Source: Datnioides undecimradiatus
Lineage: Eukaryota > Chordata > Actinopteri > Lobotiformes > Datnioididae
Reading direction: 5' to 3'
Length of the DNA: 64,000 bases
Assembly (NCBI GenBank): GCA_008933995.1
Contig: WARS01003734.1
Location: 1,138,599-1,202,598, forward strand
Shown here in pieces: positions 45,850-55,637 of this stretch. The position numbers were made by a program, and so were the translations under genes. Numbering within the stretch: the first letter of the stretch is position 1; every line of letters starts with the position of its first letter. The notes beneath the pieces were generated by a model. The model made no database searches, was not told where the DNA came from, and saw nothing but the letters and a program-made list of their open reading frames with translations.

Positions 45850-46330
45850 AGCTCACAGTCCAGCACCAAATCTAATATGCGTGCGGATGTTTAACATATC
45901 TAGCTTTTCATTTTCCACATTCGCTCATCAGATTGTCAAAGCAAAGTGAGGCGCCGCACAATATCCTGGGCCTCACAAATGTAATATAACCTGGATTGCA
46001 ACGGGCCGGCGTGATGCAGCTGTGGCATTAGGGCCAATGGGAGCTCTTTAAATGAGAGAGTGGCGGTAAACACCACGTCTACTTTCCCCCCTCGCCGGCA
46101 TTACCAGCGGAGCTGATGACAAGTGCCCAGCAGCCCTCTAGTGCCTTTAATACAGCGAGAGCGTTCTCCAGGGGAAATGCAATCTGTGTCCTCTGCACAG
46201 ATCCACTGTCTGCACTTCCCCGCATGTGAGCCGCTATCATATTATACTCCCCGCTCTCGAAATGGGAGAAGGAAATAGGAAATCGCCTCGGCCAGAGATG
46301 AACCAGGAACATAATCAAAAAATAGTGCGG
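45850..46330. promoter_or_regulatory. Candidate conserved non-coding element
   Basis: Repeat-free with AAATCTAATATGCG, CATATCTAGC, GATTGTCAAAGC, GTAATATAACC and GGCCAATGGGAGC. Near 46131-46145 the reverse strand carries a CTCF-like motif. The block is one of the longest without homopolymers. Confidence 0.38.
46131..46145 (-). promoter_or_regulatory. CTCF-like motif
   Basis: Reverse strand reads ggcactagagggctg, close to the CCACTAGAGGGCGC core. Confidence 0.35.
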
Positions 46331-46519
46331 CGCAAACGGCGCAGATCAGCCCGGCGTGCAGACCTCCCCCGGCTGAGCGCTAAACAATAAGCAGGGGGGA
46401 TTGCTCGGGATTCTTGCACCGTTGAGAAGAAAGTAACCCCCCCCCCACACCCTTTTGCCCCCACCCGCCCCTCCGCACTCTTTTTTTTATTCACCCCGCA
46501 GGCATCTATTGGCTTATAG
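46331..46519. other. Spacer with C- and T-runs
   Basis: C-run near 46439-46446 and T-run near 46481-46489 in otherwise plain sequence. Confidence 0.5.
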
Positions 46520-46700
46520 CAGCTTATACGTTTAAGATGGGAGATAAGAACAGGGACGCCTGTCCTCATGTGGAGATCCTGCGTGCCTATATTGCCAATA
46601 AAGACGGCACAGCCGCACAGACAAAAGAGGCTCACAACATGAGACGCGGCGTGTGAAACATTAGTCAGCTGACCTTGCATATCGCCGGGGTGATTGTTCA
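46520..46700. promoter_or_regulatory. Candidate conserved non-coding element
   Basis: Repeat-free, with CTTATAGCAGCTTATACG, CCTATATTGCCAATAAAG (TATA, CCAAT-like) and ACATTAGTCAGC. Modest length, just left of the microsatellite cluster. Confidence 0.33.
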
Positions 46701-46778
46701 CCCGAGCCGAACAAAGAGGCAGAGAGAAGAGGAGCAGCGTCGACTTTTGGCAAGAAGCATAAAAGTGAATGCGTGAAA

Positions 46779-46803
46779 GTGTGTGTGTGTGTGTGTGTGT
46801 GTG
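46779..46803. repeat. (GT)n microsatellite
   Basis: About twelve GT units followed by G-rich ggagggaggggggg. Confidence 0.93.
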
Positions 46804-47057
46804 GAGGGAGGGGGGGTGGGAAACATGTCACGCGTGCACTGCAAAGCATGAAACACACTTTTTGGCTGCACTGTTATTGTTTGCGCTCCGTGCGGCGCAG
46901 CAAACACAAAGCGGCGTCCAACACGTCGGACGCAAAGAAACACAAGCCCGCACTTCTCCGACCACCCGGCACAGACAAAGACACTTGAGCCACGGACGGA
47001 CGGTGAGTGCAGAGTCAAGTCACCGTGTGTGTGTGTGTTTGAAGTAAATGTGCCGGA

Positions 47058-47060
<3 letters not shown>

Positions 47061-47096
<36 letters not shown>

Positions 47097-47107
47097 GAGA
47101 GAGAGAG
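47061..47107. repeat. (GT)n plus (GA)n microsatellite
   Basis: Seventeen GT units (47061-47094) then a short GA run. Confidence 0.94.
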
Positions 47108-47271
47108 GCGAGGTGTGTGTGACAGCGTTAAGCCTGAGTGAGAGGTGAAAGGACTGCTGTACTCACTGTTGTGCTCTTGTTTCCCTGTGGTCTGTCGGCG
47201 TGTCAGAGTTTCATCCTCTCAGCGTCTCTCCCTGGGCTGGGCTTCCTCTTCCTCTTCTGACCAAAAGGTGT

Positions 47272-47313
47272 GAGGAGGAGGAGGAGGAGGTGGAGGAGGT
47301 GGAGGAGGAGGGG
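47272..47313. repeat. (GGA)n purine tract
   Basis: Fourteen or so GGA/GGT triplets. Confidence 0.93.
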
Positions 47314-47346
47314 ATGCACGGATTGAACGCAAAGGAATGAAAGCCA

Positions 47347-47421
47347 GAGTGAGAGAGAAAGAGAGAGAAGAGGAGGAGGGAGTGTGAGTGAGTGAGAGAG
47401 AGAACGAGAGAGAGGGAGAGC
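47347..47421. repeat. (GA)n purine tract
   Basis: Interrupted GA repeat, nearly all purine on the plus strand. Confidence 0.93.
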
Positions 47422-47439
47422 GTGCTGTGGATGGATGGA

Positions 47440-47825
47440 GGGAGGGCGAGCGGTGGCCTGCGATTGGCCTGTCAGTCCGGGAGAGGGAGCGTCGGTCTCG
47501 GCGGTGTCAGGGTGGCGGGCTGCCTGCGCCCCAGTCGGTCTGCCGGCGTCTCCGATTTGAACGCCTCGAGAGCCGGTCGCGCGGATTCCTACGGCGCACA
47601 CGCTCGCTGGCTGGCTCACGACTCACACACTCTGCATCCACATCACAGAGAGAGAGAGAGAGAGGGAGAGGGAGAGAGCGAGCGAGGGGGAGAGAGCGAG
47701 CGAGGGAGAGAGAGAGAGCGAGGGGAGGGAGGAGGGAGGGAGGGATGATAGAGTGAGGCAGACAGATTCAGAGGCCGATGACAGCTTCAAGCTGAAGCTT
47801 CTCCTTGGCTCCTCATCAATGACAG
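47440..47825 (+). promoter_or_regulatory. Candidate CpG-rich promoter and non-coding first exon
   Basis: A CpG-rich segment (47440-47610) holds an inverted CCAAT box at 47462-47466. Next comes a GA-rich tract of the kind often found in vertebrate 5' untranslated exons, and then a non-repetitive piece at 47747-47825 ending in GACAG followed by GTACTG (splice-donor-like, intron would start at 47826). Within that piece AGCTTCA / TGAAGCT form a perfect inverted repeat (47783-47799). Another donor-like GGTGAGTGC is at 47002-47010. No in-frame product is convincing. Alternatively this is GC-rich DNA with chance splice words. Confidence 0.35.
47647..47746. repeat. (GA)n purine tract with GAGCGAGCGAGG units
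   Basis: About 100 bp nearly all purine on the plus strand; the unit gggagagagcgagcgagg recurs. Mirror-symmetric purine tracts may form triplex DNA (inference). Confidence 0.92.
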
Positions 47826-47885
47826 GTACTGAGGAACGAGAGACAGAGGGAGCCCCCCCCCCACCACCACCGCCGCCTTCCCTCC

Positions 47886-47889
<4 letters not shown>

Positions 47890-47926
<37 letters not shown>
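47890..47926. repeat. (CA)n microsatellite
   Basis: Eighteen CA units, preceded by a C/CCA-rich tract at 47853-47882. Confidence 0.95.
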
Positions 47927-47928
<2 letters not shown>

Positions 47929-47945
47929 CCTCCCCTCCCCTCCCC

Positions 47946-48110
47946 ATCTCAATTACCATGGCCACGGCAGATGTATTGGGCTTGTCAGCTCTCAAGCAAG
48001 GCTGTGGAGGAGATGTGGGCTAACTTATCTCATCTAATTTAACCGAGCTATAATCAGACAACACTGTGGAGCTCGTTAATCGCTCCGACTGGATGCTTTT
48101 GGCTTTTGGA
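47946..48110. promoter_or_regulatory. Candidate conserved non-coding element
   Basis: Between two dinucleotide repeats, this plain-sequence block has CTCAATTACCATGG, GCTAACTTATCTCATC, CTAATTTAACCG, GCTATAATCAG and GTTAATCGC. The contrast with its repeat-rich flanks suggests selection keeps it intact; inference only. Confidence 0.4.
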
Positions 48111-48128
48111 GGTGGGGAGTTGTGAGGG

Positions 48129-48129
<1 letters not shown>

Positions 48130-48165
<36 letters not shown>
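48130..48165. repeat. (GT)n microsatellite
   Basis: About eighteen GT units. Confidence 0.95.
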
Positions 48166-48166
<1 letters not shown>

Positions 48167-48589
48167 ACGGGGACGGACAAACTCCAATTATCTCATGGCA
48201 GGTCGGAGAGCAGCGGTGTAAGAGGTTCAGATTAAAGCCCGTGGAATACGCAAACTAGGCGGAAAAACACACAGAAGAGCGCGGGAAGGAAAACTCAAGT
48301 GAGACGGCGCATTAGCATCGGCGTGCGCGGCGCTGATTTAACTGTGATGCGCGATGCTGTCAATACGATCGGGCTGATTTCAGAGAGCCAACACCCTGAG
48401 CGCTCCAAACTGAGATTCGGCCTGAGCAAGAAGCAGCGGCGAGTCTGCGAGGCCTGACGTGTCTGCGGGCGACGCCCAGTTTGCAGCCGAATGTCGAGCG
48501 CCGCCGCTTTTTTTTTTTTTCTTGCCTCCTCCCTCATTAACCGTCGTGTCCGGTCAACAGAGGACCGACTCCAATCGGCTCCACACAAA
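48166..48589. other. Non-coding spacer
   Basis: CpG-rich from 48300 to 48500, then a T11 run near 48510. No exon recognised. Confidence 0.5.
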
Positions 48590-48720
48590 GTCCCATGAAT
48601 CCTATCTCTGCCTCTTCACTCCACCAAATTCAATTAAAAAGAGAAATTGGCAATTAGATCACTGTTATGATCCTGTAACAATGATCTAATCTGTAATTCA
48701 TTGGCTGGTGTTCCCCTGGG
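48590..48720. promoter_or_regulatory. Strong candidate conserved non-coding element with inverted repeat
   Basis: AT-rich, repeat-free core containing the near-perfect inverted repeat at 48653-48690. CAATTAAAAAG and GTAATTCATTGG flank it. A sharp change to G-rich sequence follows at 48715. One of the clearest element-like segments in the window. Confidence 0.45.
48653..48690. other. 15-bp inverted repeat, 14/15 matched
   Basis: Left arm attagatcactgtta (48653-48667) and right arm taacaatgatctaat (48676-48690) around an 8-nt loop. The single mismatch is C/A on the plus strand; read as minus-strand RNA it becomes a G-U wobble, giving a fully paired 15-bp stem. Flanking AATT words could pair after a 4x4 internal loop. 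Each arm carries ATTAGATC. Could be a dimeric homeodomain-type site or an RNA hairpin. Confidence 0.85.
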
Positions 48721-49249
48721 GTTGGGGCTGGGGGGGGTGCTGCTTGATGGAGTGGCTCGGAGACTCCTTGGCATTCACCCCGACTTCGGTGGGGGCACGG
48801 GCGGAGCCCAGGGGCCCAGGTGCTTCCGGAGGCCTGCGCAGCGCCACCGCCGGGGCCTCTGTTGGCCCGCGGCAAGAACACGACCTGTGACACGCGCTCG
48901 TTTGTTTTGTTTTCATATGCACGAGAGCTCGTTTTTGCAGGGTTGCATGTGTGATGTATGCGCGGGCGTGCACGGGGACGCACACACACACACACGCAGA
49001 CAGGCAGTGTGTGCAGCCTCTCCTCTCATGGGAGGAAAATGTTTACTCCTTAATTGAATTAAGTCAGTTCCATTTGGTTAATGAAGGGGTGGGGGGCAGT
49101 TTGCCCTTTCAGGGGCATCAGGCTAACAATCACATTCAGACACTGGGGGGGGGGTCTGCAGAGGAGGGTGGGGTCACACTCTGTAGACTGGAACCAGTGC
49201 TTCGTTGTCGTGCGCTAACAGCTCCACTGCATGCAGCCTGTCCGCGGCG
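48721..49249. other. Non-coding stretch
   Basis: G-rich near 48730 and 49144, (CA)n at 48979-48994. Overlapping frames up to 118 codons are unrecognised. Confidence 0.5.
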
Positions 49250-49410
49250 CTCACGTCACCTGACGCAGCGGCCATGTTTGTGTGTTTTCCCTTTTAAAAA
49301 CGCTTGTTACCGGGCAACATTTGATACATTAAAGGCTTTTTTATCTTGTCACCCATCTCGCGGCGCTTATATTTAGTCTGGGGATAAATGCGGCGTCCTT
49401 TATAGCAGAC
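49250..49410. promoter_or_regulatory. Candidate regulatory block with YY1-like word
   Basis: GCGGCCATGTTTG near 49268 fits a YY1 site. Next come TTACCGGGCAACATTTG, CTTATATTTAG and CCTTTATAGC, which are TATA-like words. No exon identified. Confidence 0.3.
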
Positions 49411-49484
49411 ACGCACGCCTACACAGACACGGAGCCAGTGGCAACAGGAAAGCAAACTGACTATCATATATATAGGTGTATGCG

Positions 49485-49510
49485 TGTGTGTGTGTGTGCG
49501 CGCGTGTGTG
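49485..49510. repeat. (GT)n/(CG)n alternating tract
   Basis: GT repeat passing into CGCGCGTGTGTG. Alternating purine-pyrimidine. Confidence 0.9.
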
Positions 49511-49722
49511 CAGAGTTGTGACACACACGCAAACGCACACAGGAGCAGTGTGATTGCTCTGCTTCGCTCGTTTAGCACTTCTAAGGCAGAGATCCCCAGA
49601 GGCCACCCATCACATCCAGTTACTGTGGCACACAGACACGACCGGGCCCCACCTGGCTGCTCTCACCTCAATCTGCAGGAGGCAGCAGGCACCAGCACCA
49701 TGTCGCTCTCTTTCTCACTCAC

Positions 49723-49802
49723 TCACACACACACACACATCACTCAGCAGAGATCAAAGATGTGGTCACACACACACGCGCACACACACACACGCGCGCG
49801 CA
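49723..49802. repeat. Compound (CA)n/(CG)n microsatellite
   Basis: CA repeats at 49723-49738 and 49768-49802 with CG interruptions (CACACGCGCACAC, CACGCGCGCGC). Potential Z-DNA former. Confidence 0.93.
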
Positions 49803-50339
49803 GATATCTCTTATCAAAGATCACAAGGACTTTGCGCCGCGCAGACTTTTACAAACTTGCCGTCACGCGCATAAACTTGCTGCGAATCGCCCCCTCGCCT
49901 TGAATCACAAAAGTACATTCCTATAACGCCGCGGCTGCTAACTCACTGCGTCGTAGTCACACTCAGACTTTTCAGGGGAGGTGTGAAGACGCTCATGAAT
50001 CGCCCGCCAGCAGTCCTGTAAAGAGTAGACAGACTATTATCATTTTCATTTCCCGGCACCCATTTTAACAAATTTTATGTAATTAACATAAAATGAGTAA
50101 ATGTGTCAGCGAGAGAGCGCCGGTGAGAATAACAGATGGAATAAATGGAAAATGGATAAATTAGCAGATACTTTTTAAAGCAGAGGACTAATGAGACAGA
50201 GCTGCTTTGACTGTTGAGTCACGCCGACGCCGTCAGGTGCCGAGGTGAAGATGTAACGGCTCGCTCAGGGGCGCCGCCGCCGCTGCCGCCGCCGCCACCG
50301 CTGCGTGCAGAAACAAAGACGGGAGGCACGTTAGCCGGA
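49803..50339. other. Non-coding stretch with AT palindrome
   Basis: Contains a perfect inverted repeat ATTTTATGT / ACATAAAAT (50072-50080 and 50086-50094) around AATTA, and a (GCC)n tract at 50273-50300. No gene. Confidence 0.5.
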
Positions 50340-50660
50340 GCGCGGGGAGCGGGATGAAAGTGGGCATAGGTGGGTAACGAGAGGGTAAAGGAGGTGGAGG
50401 TCGTCTGGCCGGTGATTAGTGAGCTCCCGTGCTGGTTGAGCCTGACTTGTCACGGGTTGACATGGGATGCAATTATAGAGGGGAAGCTCCGCAGCCCCTC
50501 AGGCATGTGCCAGCCGTGCTGTCAGCGCCGGCTGATGTGTGGGCTCTTGGCACCGCCGAAAGGTGTCACAGGCGCTTATGTGTGCTCAAAACTGCTACGC
50601 TCCCATGAAAATTGGCCTCGGCTCTTCCCAGATGCACCGGCTGACGGCTGAGTGCGAGCG
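50340..50660. promoter_or_regulatory. Candidate conserved non-coding element
   Basis: Repeat-free block with GTGATTAGTGAGC, CTTGTCACGGGTTGACATG, GATGCAATTATAGAGG and CATGAAAATTGGCC. GC content is higher than in the other candidates, but the sequence is complex throughout. Confidence 0.36.
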
Positions 50661-51799
50661 TGTGCGCCGCCCGCACATGCTCGGTTACCTTTTGTTTGAG
50701 TTTTAGTTAAACCCTACTCCACTCCCGGCCCTGGCACCGTCTCACTCTTTCTTATTTCCTCTGAAGCCACCAGGTAAAGCCACAACACTTGTGATTCTGC
50801 CGGCTTCTCATGCTGTTCCCACATCTCCTCCTTTTCCCGTATCAGCCCGCGTACGACTCTGCAAGCAGTGCGAGTAAGCTCTATAAGACCCAAGGCAAAT
50901 TACCTCAGCGGGACGCTACACTTCTGTTCCCCATGCTTCTTCTTCCTGTTCCTCGTCGTCTTCTCTTTCTCCCACCCCCCCCACCCCTTCTCTGCATGTC
51001 ACAAATCAAAGTGTGTACCTCAGCACTGGCTGCACATCGTGGGAAACAAATTCAATATCCTCCACCAGCAGATTCATGCCTGTCCTACAGCGTCGGACAA
51101 AAAGAAACACGGCCCGTCTCTTCGCTGAAAAAACCAGAACACAGATTTTTTACCAAAGGACACAGATGGTCATCTGCACTCCTGTCCAACCTTTCTTTTT
51201 ATATCATAACCCCTTTTTTTCCGAAACTGGTTCGCACAAAGACTTCCATACCACCATCTAGTGGCTTGAAAGCCATGCTAGTGGGCCATCAGGTGTGATT
51301 TTCCACTTCAGACAATTTTTTTAGGGGGGGAAATGGCCTGAAATTGGATCCCCTGGCAGCTTGCGGTTCCTCTAAACTAGCCTTGGGCAACACAATACTT
51401 AAATGCACCCCTACTTTCTCTGCCATCATTTCCAGAGAGAGCCCGCGTTGTAAAGGTGCTGCCGCTAATCCGAAGAAAGCAGAAAGCTGGGAGGAGGGTT
51501 CTGGGTCCACCCGGGGTTGCAGCCGGCTCACCGGTTCAGGCGCGTGCACGGCCTCGTCCGGAGATAACTGCAGCACGTGCTCAGAGGAGCGTAATTAGAA
51601 GGCTAACTCTGGGTAAGAGGAGCCATGAAAGGTGTTAGACGGCAACCTGTTAGCAGGCCGCTACGAGTCACCGGGGTCTGCCGCTGCGCCCTGTTAGTGT
51701 TGTTAGCAATAACTGTAGTCAGCCGGCAGGACGTGTCCCCGTGTCCTCTACCTGAGGCCCCGCTGTGATCACACAGCAGGCGAACATATGATGCTTCCT
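50661..51799. other. Non-coding stretch
   Basis: Pyrimidine-rich segments near 50930-50990. A 162-codon plus-strand frame (50810-51298) is open but unrecognised. No gene supported. Confidence 0.45.
51251..51265 (-). promoter_or_regulatory. CTCF-like motif
   Basis: Reverse strand reads gccactagatggtgg, close to the CCACTAG(A/G)(T/G)GGC core. Confidence 0.3.
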
Positions 51800-51915
51800 C
51801 GCCCCTCGCAGTTCACAGCCCAGCACCCCAACCAAGAGGGCCTGATTAAATCGTCGGAACAAGGGCTAATTAAATAGGGTCTGATCAGGGAGGAGTAAAT
51901 TATTTAACACAGCCC
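51800..51915. promoter_or_regulatory. Candidate conserved non-coding element
   Basis: Short AT-rich block with GCCTGATTAAATCG, CTAATTAAAT at 51866-51875, CTGATCAGG and TAAATTATTTAAC. Four homeodomain-type words in about 90 bp. Confidence 0.35.
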
Positions 51916-51998
51916 ACACACACTGAAGTCTCCTCTTCAGATCCTGAACCTCAGAGTTCTTTTGTCGCCTTTGTCTCCCCCGTTTCAATCTCTCTCTC

Positions 51999-52018
51999 TT
52001 TTTTTTTTTTTTTTTTTT
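51999..52018. repeat. T20 homopolymer
   Basis: Twenty T after a TC run. Confidence 0.92.
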
Positions 52019-52189
52019 ACGACATTTGCGCCAACGCCACTCTTTCATCTGTTAAGCGGAGCCATTCAGTGGCCGCGGCGCCGTCTCGAAACAGTCACAG
52101 AAACCGACGCGGGGCCGGGGCCGGCTCGAGATAACATTGTGTGTTGATTAAAGACACGGGCGGGGGACACCTGCAGCATCCGTTCGAAT
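52019..52189. other. Short CpG-rich spacer
   Basis: GC-rich sequence around 52070-52125; no feature. Confidence 0.45.
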
Positions 52190-52640
52190 CAACACTGAAG
52201 GGGTGACAGAAATACCTCCCTGTGGACAAATATAACAATGGGACAAGTGGAGATGCTAACCGTCGCTCCTTCTGCTTTCACACTGACATTTCTCATGAGA
52301 GGAGCGCCCCCCTCCTGCTCCCCCCTCATCCACACCTATGCATTTTGAAATAAATAACCCTTCCTGTTTTATTATACCCTTTAGAGAACCTGTAGCCTGT
52401 TAAGACTGCTTTTTGCTGATGCTGTGATCCGAGCAGTATGACCAAAAGTTCACAGAGAAACTCGTGTATTCATTCACTCAGCAGGGGATGGCATTTTCCA
52501 TTTCTTTTCCTCAATGCTGTGGTCTTTTTCTGACAGCGGTGCTCTCCCTGGGCCAATTTCAGACTTTCTGATCACCCACTGCACCGTGCACATCTTTCAG
52601 CCGCTGCAGTGGTGCTAACTACAAAACCGAGAGCCCACAG
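52190..52640. promoter_or_regulatory. Candidate conserved non-coding element
   Basis: Mostly repeat-free with GGACAAATATAACAATGGG (SOX-like ACAAT), TGCATTTTGAAATAAATAACCC and TTTATTATACCC. Long runs of plain AT-leaning sequence. Confidence 0.34.
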
Positions 52641-53599
52641 AAAATCACTGACCCCTGACGGGGTGGACTGGAAAGAGAGAAAATGTGCTCTGCTGCCTTG
52701 TAAACACTGCGCTTTGCATTTACAATCTGCTGTCGTGAGACAATTAACCTTGAGAAAAGATGCAAACTACCACAGCAAGGGAGCATTCAAATGCAGCGCT
52801 CCACATTCCCCGGCATCACAAGGCTTCTACCAGACAAACTGAAGGAATCAGTGAGTTTACACAGCTCCAGGACGACTGCATCTGCAGCGTCTGCGCGAAA
52901 CACAGCGCTATTGTTGCTATTGTTGCTATCGTGCTATCGCTGCTAGTTTCCGACCAACCCAGATGTTGTTTTCACGCCAACGCCCACGTCACGGAAGCAG
53001 CAAATGTACTTACTGCGCCCGTCCGTGCGCCCATGGGTGTGTTGGTCTTGATATGAGGTGTGGTCGGGCTCATCGCTGGTGCAAACAGGAAGCGAATCAG
53101 CCTCCGACCAATAAAAACCTGCTCTGAAGTCAGAGCTGCAGTGTTTTCCTGCATTATTCAGAGGCGAGCGTCCACTTGGCTTGTTACACACAGCAGCTCC
53201 TCCACCTCAGTTTAATATGGCTGCATGTGCTCAGTGTGGTCAGATGGAGCTGTTGACTGCACGGAGGATTGGGAGGTGGTGCAGCCAGAGCGTCCACCGG
53301 CCAACAACCACATACCTGTCCCTCAGAGACATTTAACCGATGGTGCACCAGGTGCAGCACACCTGGCTTTTAAAAGGAGACGACACTCTGGTTCATTTCA
53401 CGTTTCGCCCAAAACGCAGCTCCGATTAATAAAGAGACTAAACATAACCCCTCTGCACCATGCGTCTTACTTTGTGCCCACATTATGTTTCGTTTAACCA
53501 GCAAACGGGGGAGCCAGACGCGCCCTAAAAGCACCTGCACCCTTTAAACCATGCACCATGCTTAGTTTTACTGCGGCCTTGCTGCCGGGAGATTCGTGC
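52641..53599. other. Non-coding stretch
   Basis: A short ATTGTTGCT tandem (two copies plus degenerate ones) is at 52909-52940. No gene recognised. Confidence 0.5.
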
Positions 53600-53958
53600 A
53601 AACATTAGCTGTTTTTTTTTTTTTTACAGGCAGCCCTGCTTCAGTTGATTTGTCCTGCGGGTTAGACGTGAACAGAAGGGTTACCTCGTTCGTTCTTCAC
53701 ATACCAGAAACGCACCAGTTGAGTAAAGTACGCAGTGCATATTCCTGCTGGACGCCTCTGCTTCGACAGCACCGCTGCGTGACAACAAGGCCTGGCTGTG
53801 CTCACGTTTGCTCTCCGTTGTCTCTTGATGAACAACTAGATGAGGATCGGAAGACTGACGTCGAAGCTGTTTTTAGTAGACGGCCCTGCAGACGGACTGT
53901 TGGCGGAAGGGATGGATGTTTAGCATCAACTGTTGGGCTGTGTCTCGTTTCTGTTTAG
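53600..53958 (+). other. Unsupported exon-like open frame
   Basis: A T14 tract at 53611-53625 runs into ACAGG, a textbook-looking acceptor site. The frame then stays open for about 110 codons to 53958. The peptide (starting GSPASVDLSCGLDVNRR) matches no family I know, and no donor is obvious. Listed because it is the best splice-flanked frame; likely chance. Confidence 0.15.
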
Positions 53959-54479
53959 TTTTAGCTTCTTTGTCAATAAGTGGGTACTGCTGTGGCTCTG
54001 TGACTCCAGACCAGACAAGAGCTCCGTGCCACCACCATCGTCCGAATGCCGCTGGGACTCGGGGCCTTGCCTAGTTTGCATGTTTTCAGTTGACAGCGTG
54101 CATCCTCCTGCACAGAGGGCGCAGGCCTCTCGGCCCGGGCAGCTCGTCTTACTTGTCTGAACAGTCCCGAAACACGAATACTAAAGTTTTTAGGCCTTTA
54201 ATTCTGCATTTGTTGGGCTATTTTTAGGGATTCAGACCAGAACAACAATCACGAGACAACATCAGGCAGATTCCCAGCGGAGCGGGTGGATGTCACGGGT
54301 GAACATGCACAGGTCTGAAGGAGGACAAATGAGAGAGCTGACAAAGTACAGAAGGCCGGGAGCATGCAAAACAACTTCTGCAGCTCTGCATCGCTTTGAT
54401 TAGTAATGGGATCTGCGGCGGGCCAAAGGTAAAACAGTCAAATATCATGACACAAAGCTAAAAACAGGAGCGACGCTCA
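53959..54479. other. Non-coding stretch
   Basis: Plain sequence with GATTAGTAATGGG near 54398; no recognisable feature. Confidence 0.45.
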
Positions 54480-54800
54480 AGGTTTTGCTAACAAGGGGGT
54501 GCGATTGCTTCATAATGCGCCTCTGCTCTCTGTGCTTTAATGCACTGCACCGAGTCTGTACAGGCTGCAGTGTGTTTGTGCATAATCTGGGGCATATTCA
54601 TTATGAAAACAACACTTTACTCCAGTGGCAAAATGATGTTGACCTTTGCAAAATCGAATACTAGCAAACCGTGTCTCATTGTTCAAAGATAATAGCTGGG
54701 CAGCATTCCTTGTAAGGCAGATGATGCTGCTGGCATGCTGAGTGCCAGCCTCGCTGTTGGGTGGGTGTTGGACTGGTGATGACTCATTCTTCATCTGCTT
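54480..54800. promoter_or_regulatory. Candidate conserved non-coding element
   Basis: Repeat-free with CTTCATAATGCGCC, GCTTTAATGCACTGC, TGCATAATCTGGGGC, ATTCATTATGAAAAC and AAAGATAATAGC. The imperfect palindrome ATTCATTATGAA is notable. The minus-strand 113-codon frame across it is unrecognised. Confidence 0.36.
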
Positions 54801-55009
54801 TAGAGAGACCTGGGTGACAGGTTTCTGTTTTAGCTGCTGTAACAAAGTGTTTCCTGTCGTTGGTGAATTTCGCCTCACTTAGATAAGTCACTGAGCAAAA
54901 TCCCCTTTTGTCTCTGCAAAAACACCTACCTGAGGTCTGCTCGGCACAGCATGCAAACGAGGGGGAGGGGGAGGAGAAGGAGGGAGAGAAAGAGGGGGAG
55001 ACAGTGGGC

Positions 55010-55420
55010 CCGCCACCCCAAAGAAGCCTCATTCATTCCCCAGGGAAATTGCATCACATATCGATCCACGTTGCCTGCATCTAATGGACACAGAGGGTGG
55101 AATTGCTGGTGGCAATTGGGAAATAGCTATGAGAGTAACAAGGAGTCATTAAGGCATAAAAGCCAGGTTAGTCACCTGAGGACCTCTCACCTGCCTTCAC
55201 ACAGTCCTCTCAGCGCCGGCTGCACATATACCGAGGAGTTAGATTGCCAAAGCAGCAGGTTCGCAGGCTCAGACGAGCATTTGTCTCCATTACAGGCCTT
55301 ACACCGGCAAATAAACAGGGGAGACAGACAATCATTCTGCATTACATCCATGACTATAGCACTTTACATTTTCTATCAGCGTAACAGACTCCCCGGGCCA
55401 TCTCACAATCCTCACATTCA
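55010..55420. promoter_or_regulatory. Candidate conserved non-coding element
   Basis: Between the purine-rich tract at 54958-55010 and the later A-runs, sequence is complex and AT-leaning. GAAATTGCATCACATATCG, TTGCTGGTGGCAATTGGG and GAGTCATTAAGGC stand out. No repeats. Confidence 0.35.
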
Positions 55421-55615
55421 TTTTTTACTGCCTCGTGCACATCCTGCTCCTCGTGTGCACAGATGGAGCTTTAACCAGGGAGGGATTTCCACCACCGCTC
55501 TAACGTTTATGGCCCTTTTCCTCCACGGCAGAAAAAAAAAAAGGCAAGATTCAAAACAAGGTCTGGATCCTAACCCAAATCTGTCAGGCCATCAGTGTTG
55601 TCGTACCGCTGCAAC

Positions 55616-55637
55616 AAAAAAAAAAACCAAAAAAAAA
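55616..55637. repeat. A-rich tract
   Basis: A11 then CC then a further A-rich stretch; part of the lysine-coding end of the long frame. Confidence 0.85.

Noticed and set aside
47203..47952. Overlapping frames of 109-138 codons on both strands over GA and CA tracts
   Set aside because: They exist because dinucleotide repeats lack stop codons; peptides are simple Ser/Leu, Arg/Glu or Thr/His repeats.
48653..48690. MicroRNA precursor reading of the inverted repeat
   Set aside because: Stem is 15 bp with a possible small extension; typical precursors need about 22 or more paired bases, and the sequence matches no miRNA I know.
52182..52196. tRNA B-box-like GTTCGAATC at about 52182
   Set aside because: No acceptor stem, no A box upstream and no matching 3' arm.
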